A stretch of 6,832 bases of DNA, from assembly GCA_012511525.1 (NCBI GenBank), contig JAAZFW010000020.1, forward strand, positions 1 to 6,832, in the 5' to 3' direction. A model generated the notes under the pieces. That model was not told where the DNA came from. It did not search any database and saw nothing but the letters and a program-made list of their open reading frames with translations. The translations under genes were made by a program, and so were the position numbers. Shown in pieces: positions 5,403-6,832 of the stretch; position 1 is the first letter of the stretch; every line of letters begins with the position of its first letter. Source of the DNA: Clostridiaceae bacterium. Lineage in GTDB: Bacteria; Bacillota; Clostridia; Saccharofermentanales; UBA5734.

Positions 5403-6595
5403 CACCGGCTCAGTTTGCGGCCGGAGACGGCGTCGACGACCGCATAGGTGTAGTCGATATACGGCACCGCCGTTTGCTCATCGTCATCCGGCCGCGTGTA
5501 AGCCTCGCCGATCCCGGCCACCCAGGCCGGCACAAGCCTGAAGCCATCCCCGTCCTGCCGGTCGGGCAAGCTGACATAGCACAGCTCAAGGGATGCGAGC
5601 CAGGTCGGCCGGCTGAGGATGACGCCGCCCAGGTCGTCGAGCACGACCTGCAGCGCCTGGGTCGGCCCGATCAGGGGCTGATCCGGCTCGCGCTGGCCTA
5701 ATGCGTACCAGCCGTAGGCCCGAAGTGACGCCAGACCGTCCTGTGTCCAACAAGCCACCATGTCGCTGGCGGGCATCGGGTCCCCGGCGGCCGACGTGCT
5801 TGCGGCCTGGCCCTGCCAGGAAAGGCCGAAGACGGGAAGCTCGTCGATCTGCTGCCGGCAGAGGAAGAGGTAGCAGGTGTCGGCTTCCGACCAGGTGCGG
5901 TCGGGCCAGGCATCCTCGGGCAGACCGGCCGCCCGGGCTTCCGCCCGGTAGATCTCGTGCTGGGCGCGGATGGTGTCCAGGTCGAGCGTGTAGGTTTCGC
6001 CGATCTGAGCCTTCGGGAACCCAAGTGATCGCAGTTTGTCAAGCAAGGCCGTGCGGGCATCCGCATAGTCCATGAAGGGGAGGTCCGTTTCCGATGTAAA
6101 GGCGCTTTTGCGGCAGGCATCACGGAACGGTCCGATATTCGAGCGATCGTCAGGTCCGGGTTCGGCGCAGATCACGTTGGCCAGCCGTGTGGTCAGCCAG
6201 CTGCCGTCCCGGACCAACGTGTAGGTCAGACCGCCCTGATGGATGCCTTGATAGACGCACAGGTATTCCGCCAGGCTGCTGTCACCGGTCCGGAACCAGG
6301 GCCCCTCGGCGTAAGCTTTGGTCTCGGCCACCTCATGGCGCAGAAGCTCCTTTTTGGCCGCAGCGACATCGAGCAGAATCTTGTCAGCCGAATAGGCGGC
6401 CGCCGACGGCACCGACGGAACCTGATCCGGGTCAAAGGCGATGGTCAAGTTGGCCGGCAGGTCCAGCTGGCGGACGAAGGCCCCCAGATCCTGTGCCGAC
6501 GTGGTTGCTGACGGCTCTGTGCCGGTCGGCTGGTTCGTACAGGCCGAACCGGCTGGGAGCAGGAGGACAAGCAGGAGCAGGATAAGCTTTTTCAC
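5402..6595 (-). CDS. Putative lipoprotein of the ABC exporter operon, function unknown
   Basis: This 397-residue protein starts with a lipoprotein signal: KK, a run of Leu, then PAGSAC with Cys19 as the likely lipidated residue. The -3 residue is Gly rather than Leu, so the lipobox is imperfect. A Thr/Pro/Ser-rich linker (20-35) follows. The mature part is soluble, acidic and mixed alpha/beta, with seven cysteines (113, 143, 161, 241, 246, 282, 339). The C-terminal section reads LELCYVSLPD (336-345), then RLVPAWVAG (353-361) and a final YTYAVVDAVSGRKL, a pattern seen in PepSY- and YycI/YycH-like extracytoplasmic domains and in clostridial DUF6034-type lipoproteins. This likeness is from memory and unsearched. 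It is probably anchored on the outer face of the membrane and works with the exporter as sensor, substrate trap or chaperone. GTG at 6593-6595 is the start, with GGAGGT 5 bases before it. Confidence 0.8.
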   Translation of the reverse strand: MKKLILLLLVLLLPAGSACTNQPTGTEPSATTSAQDLGAFVRQLDLPANLTIAFDPDQVPSVPSAAAYSADKILLDVAAAKKELLRHEVAETKAYAEGPWFRTGDSSLAEYLCVYQGIHQGGLTYTLVRDGSWLTTRLANVICAEPGPDDRSNIGPFRDACRKSAFTSETDLPFMDYADARTALLDKLRSLGFPKAQIGETYTLDLDTIRAQHEIYRAEARAAGLPEDAWPDRTWSEADTCYLFLCRQQIDELPVFGLSWQGQAASTSAAGDPMPASDMVACWTQDGLASLRAYGWYALGQREPDQPLIGPTQALQVVLDDLGGVILSRPTWLASLELCYVSLPDRQDGDGFRLVPAWVAGIGEAYTRPDDDEQTAVPYIDYTYAVVDAVSGRKLSR

Positions 6596-6600
6596 GGGGC

Positions 6601-6606
6601 ACCTCC
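6601..6606 (-). promoter_or_regulatory. Strong ribosome binding site for the lipoprotein GTG start
   Basis: GGAGGT on the minus strand lies 5 bases before GTG at 6595. It supports this non-ATG start, which also yields a sensible signal peptide beginning with two lysines. Confidence 0.8.
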
Positions 6607-6673
6607 AAAAAAAGCGCGCACTAAAGACAGGTCCGGGTTGCGGACGGCTAAAAGGGATCTGGATGGTTGTGAG
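6607..6673 (-). other. Intercistronic gap before the lipoprotein gene
   Basis: The 78-base gap between the two genes holds the ribosome binding site at its left end. The rest has a short hairpin (GTCCG 6631-6635 with CGGAC 6641-6645) that is not followed by a T run, and a run of seven T on the minus strand at 6607-6613 with no adequate stem directly before it. I see no convincing promoter or terminator, so read-through from the upstream gene is likely. Confidence 0.4.
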
Positions 6674-6693
6674 TTACCCGCTGACCGGGTAGC
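6673..6693 (-). other. Hairpin over the stop codon of the right-end gene
   Basis: Positions 6673-6680 pair with 6686-6693 as an 8-bp stem with one G-U pair and a 5-base loop, and include the TAA stop. No T run follows on the minus strand, so it is not a normal terminator. It could mark an mRNA processing or stabilising point between this gene and the lipoprotein gene. Confidence 0.4.
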
Positions 6694-6832
6694 GGATGCC
6701 GTTGACGATCAGGGCCGTGACAGCGGTCACGTCCAGTTCAAAAAAGCGGAATTGCTGTTCGAGCGAAAAATCGCCGCTGGTCTCATCGCCGCTGGCCGAC
6801 CCGCCGCCCAGGCGGTAGCCAGGCGTCTCCAG
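6674..6832 (-). CDS. C-terminal end of an unidentified protein, possibly an anti-sigma-like envelope protein (5' end missing)
   Basis: The minus-strand frame is open from the right edge to TAA at 6674-6676 and gives 52 residues. The first part is rich in Gly, Ser, Asp and Glu (GGGSASGDETSGD). The end alternates hydrophobic and polar residues like a final beta strand pair: FRFFELDV, then VTALIVNGIRYPV. A closing 'V-x-x-[IL]-x-[IV]-N-G-x-x-Y-P' element is familiar from the C-termini of DUF4179-type anti-sigma factors and related extracytoplasmic domains of Bacillota. This is recall only, and the fragment is too short to settle it. It has the same direction as the lipoprotein and ABC genes and no visible terminator after it, so it is probably the first or a middle gene of the same operon. 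Reading it as coding relies on the open frame, protein-like composition and position. Confidence 0.62.
   Translation of the reverse strand: METPGYRLGGGSASGDETSGDFSLEQQFRFFELDVTAVTALIVNGIRYPVSG

Noticed and set aside
6716..6731. Inverted repeat CGTGAC-AGCG-GTCACG as an operator
   Set aside because: It lies within the right-end coding sequence and is explained by the codons for Val-Thr-Ala-Val-Thr.

Overview
The window looks like GC-rich chromosomal DNA from a Gram-positive bacterium, most plausibly an anaerobic member of the Bacillota (Clostridia). The evidence is a cell-wall-anchored surface protein with an LPXTG-like IPQTG signal, a DUF6273-like domain typical of clostridial secreted proteins, a lipoprotein encoded beside an ABC-2 exporter, and strong AGGAGG-type ribosome binding sites. 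I cannot name a genus from the sequence.

Left part (2-1781, + strand): the 3' portion of a large secreted protein. It has a fibronectin-III-like module, a DUF6273-like module, a beta-rich region, a stalk of 21 PTxx tetrapeptides, an IPQTG sorting signal, a membrane helix and a basic tail. A convincing rho-independent terminator follows. Middle (1832-2116, - strand): a remnant of a RimJ/RimL-type GNAT acetyltransferase that keeps only the acetyl-CoA-binding half. Next (2174-3079, + strand): an intact alpha/beta hydrolase with a complete Ser-Asp-His triad.

Right part (3094-6832, - strand): a compact gene set, apparently one operon, read from right to left. It holds the last 52 codons of a protein that may be a membrane-bound anti-sigma or similar envelope protein, a 397-aa lipoprotein, two different six-helix ABC-2 permeases, and a 213-aa BcrA-like ATPase. 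The lipoprotein-permease junction is tight and the next two junctions overlap by exactly 8 bases. The ATPase and two unequal permeases would form one exporter, with the lipoprotein as an extracytoplasmic partner. A role in envelope-stress response, or in self-protection or drug export, is inferred from family resemblance and gene order.

The most interesting points are this lipoprotein-exporter operon with its possible link to envelope signalling, the stalk whose internal duplication differs only at synonymous sites, the acetyltransferase remnant, and small hairpins lying over start or stop codons. No RNA genes, CRISPR arrays, insertion sequences or phage genes are visible.
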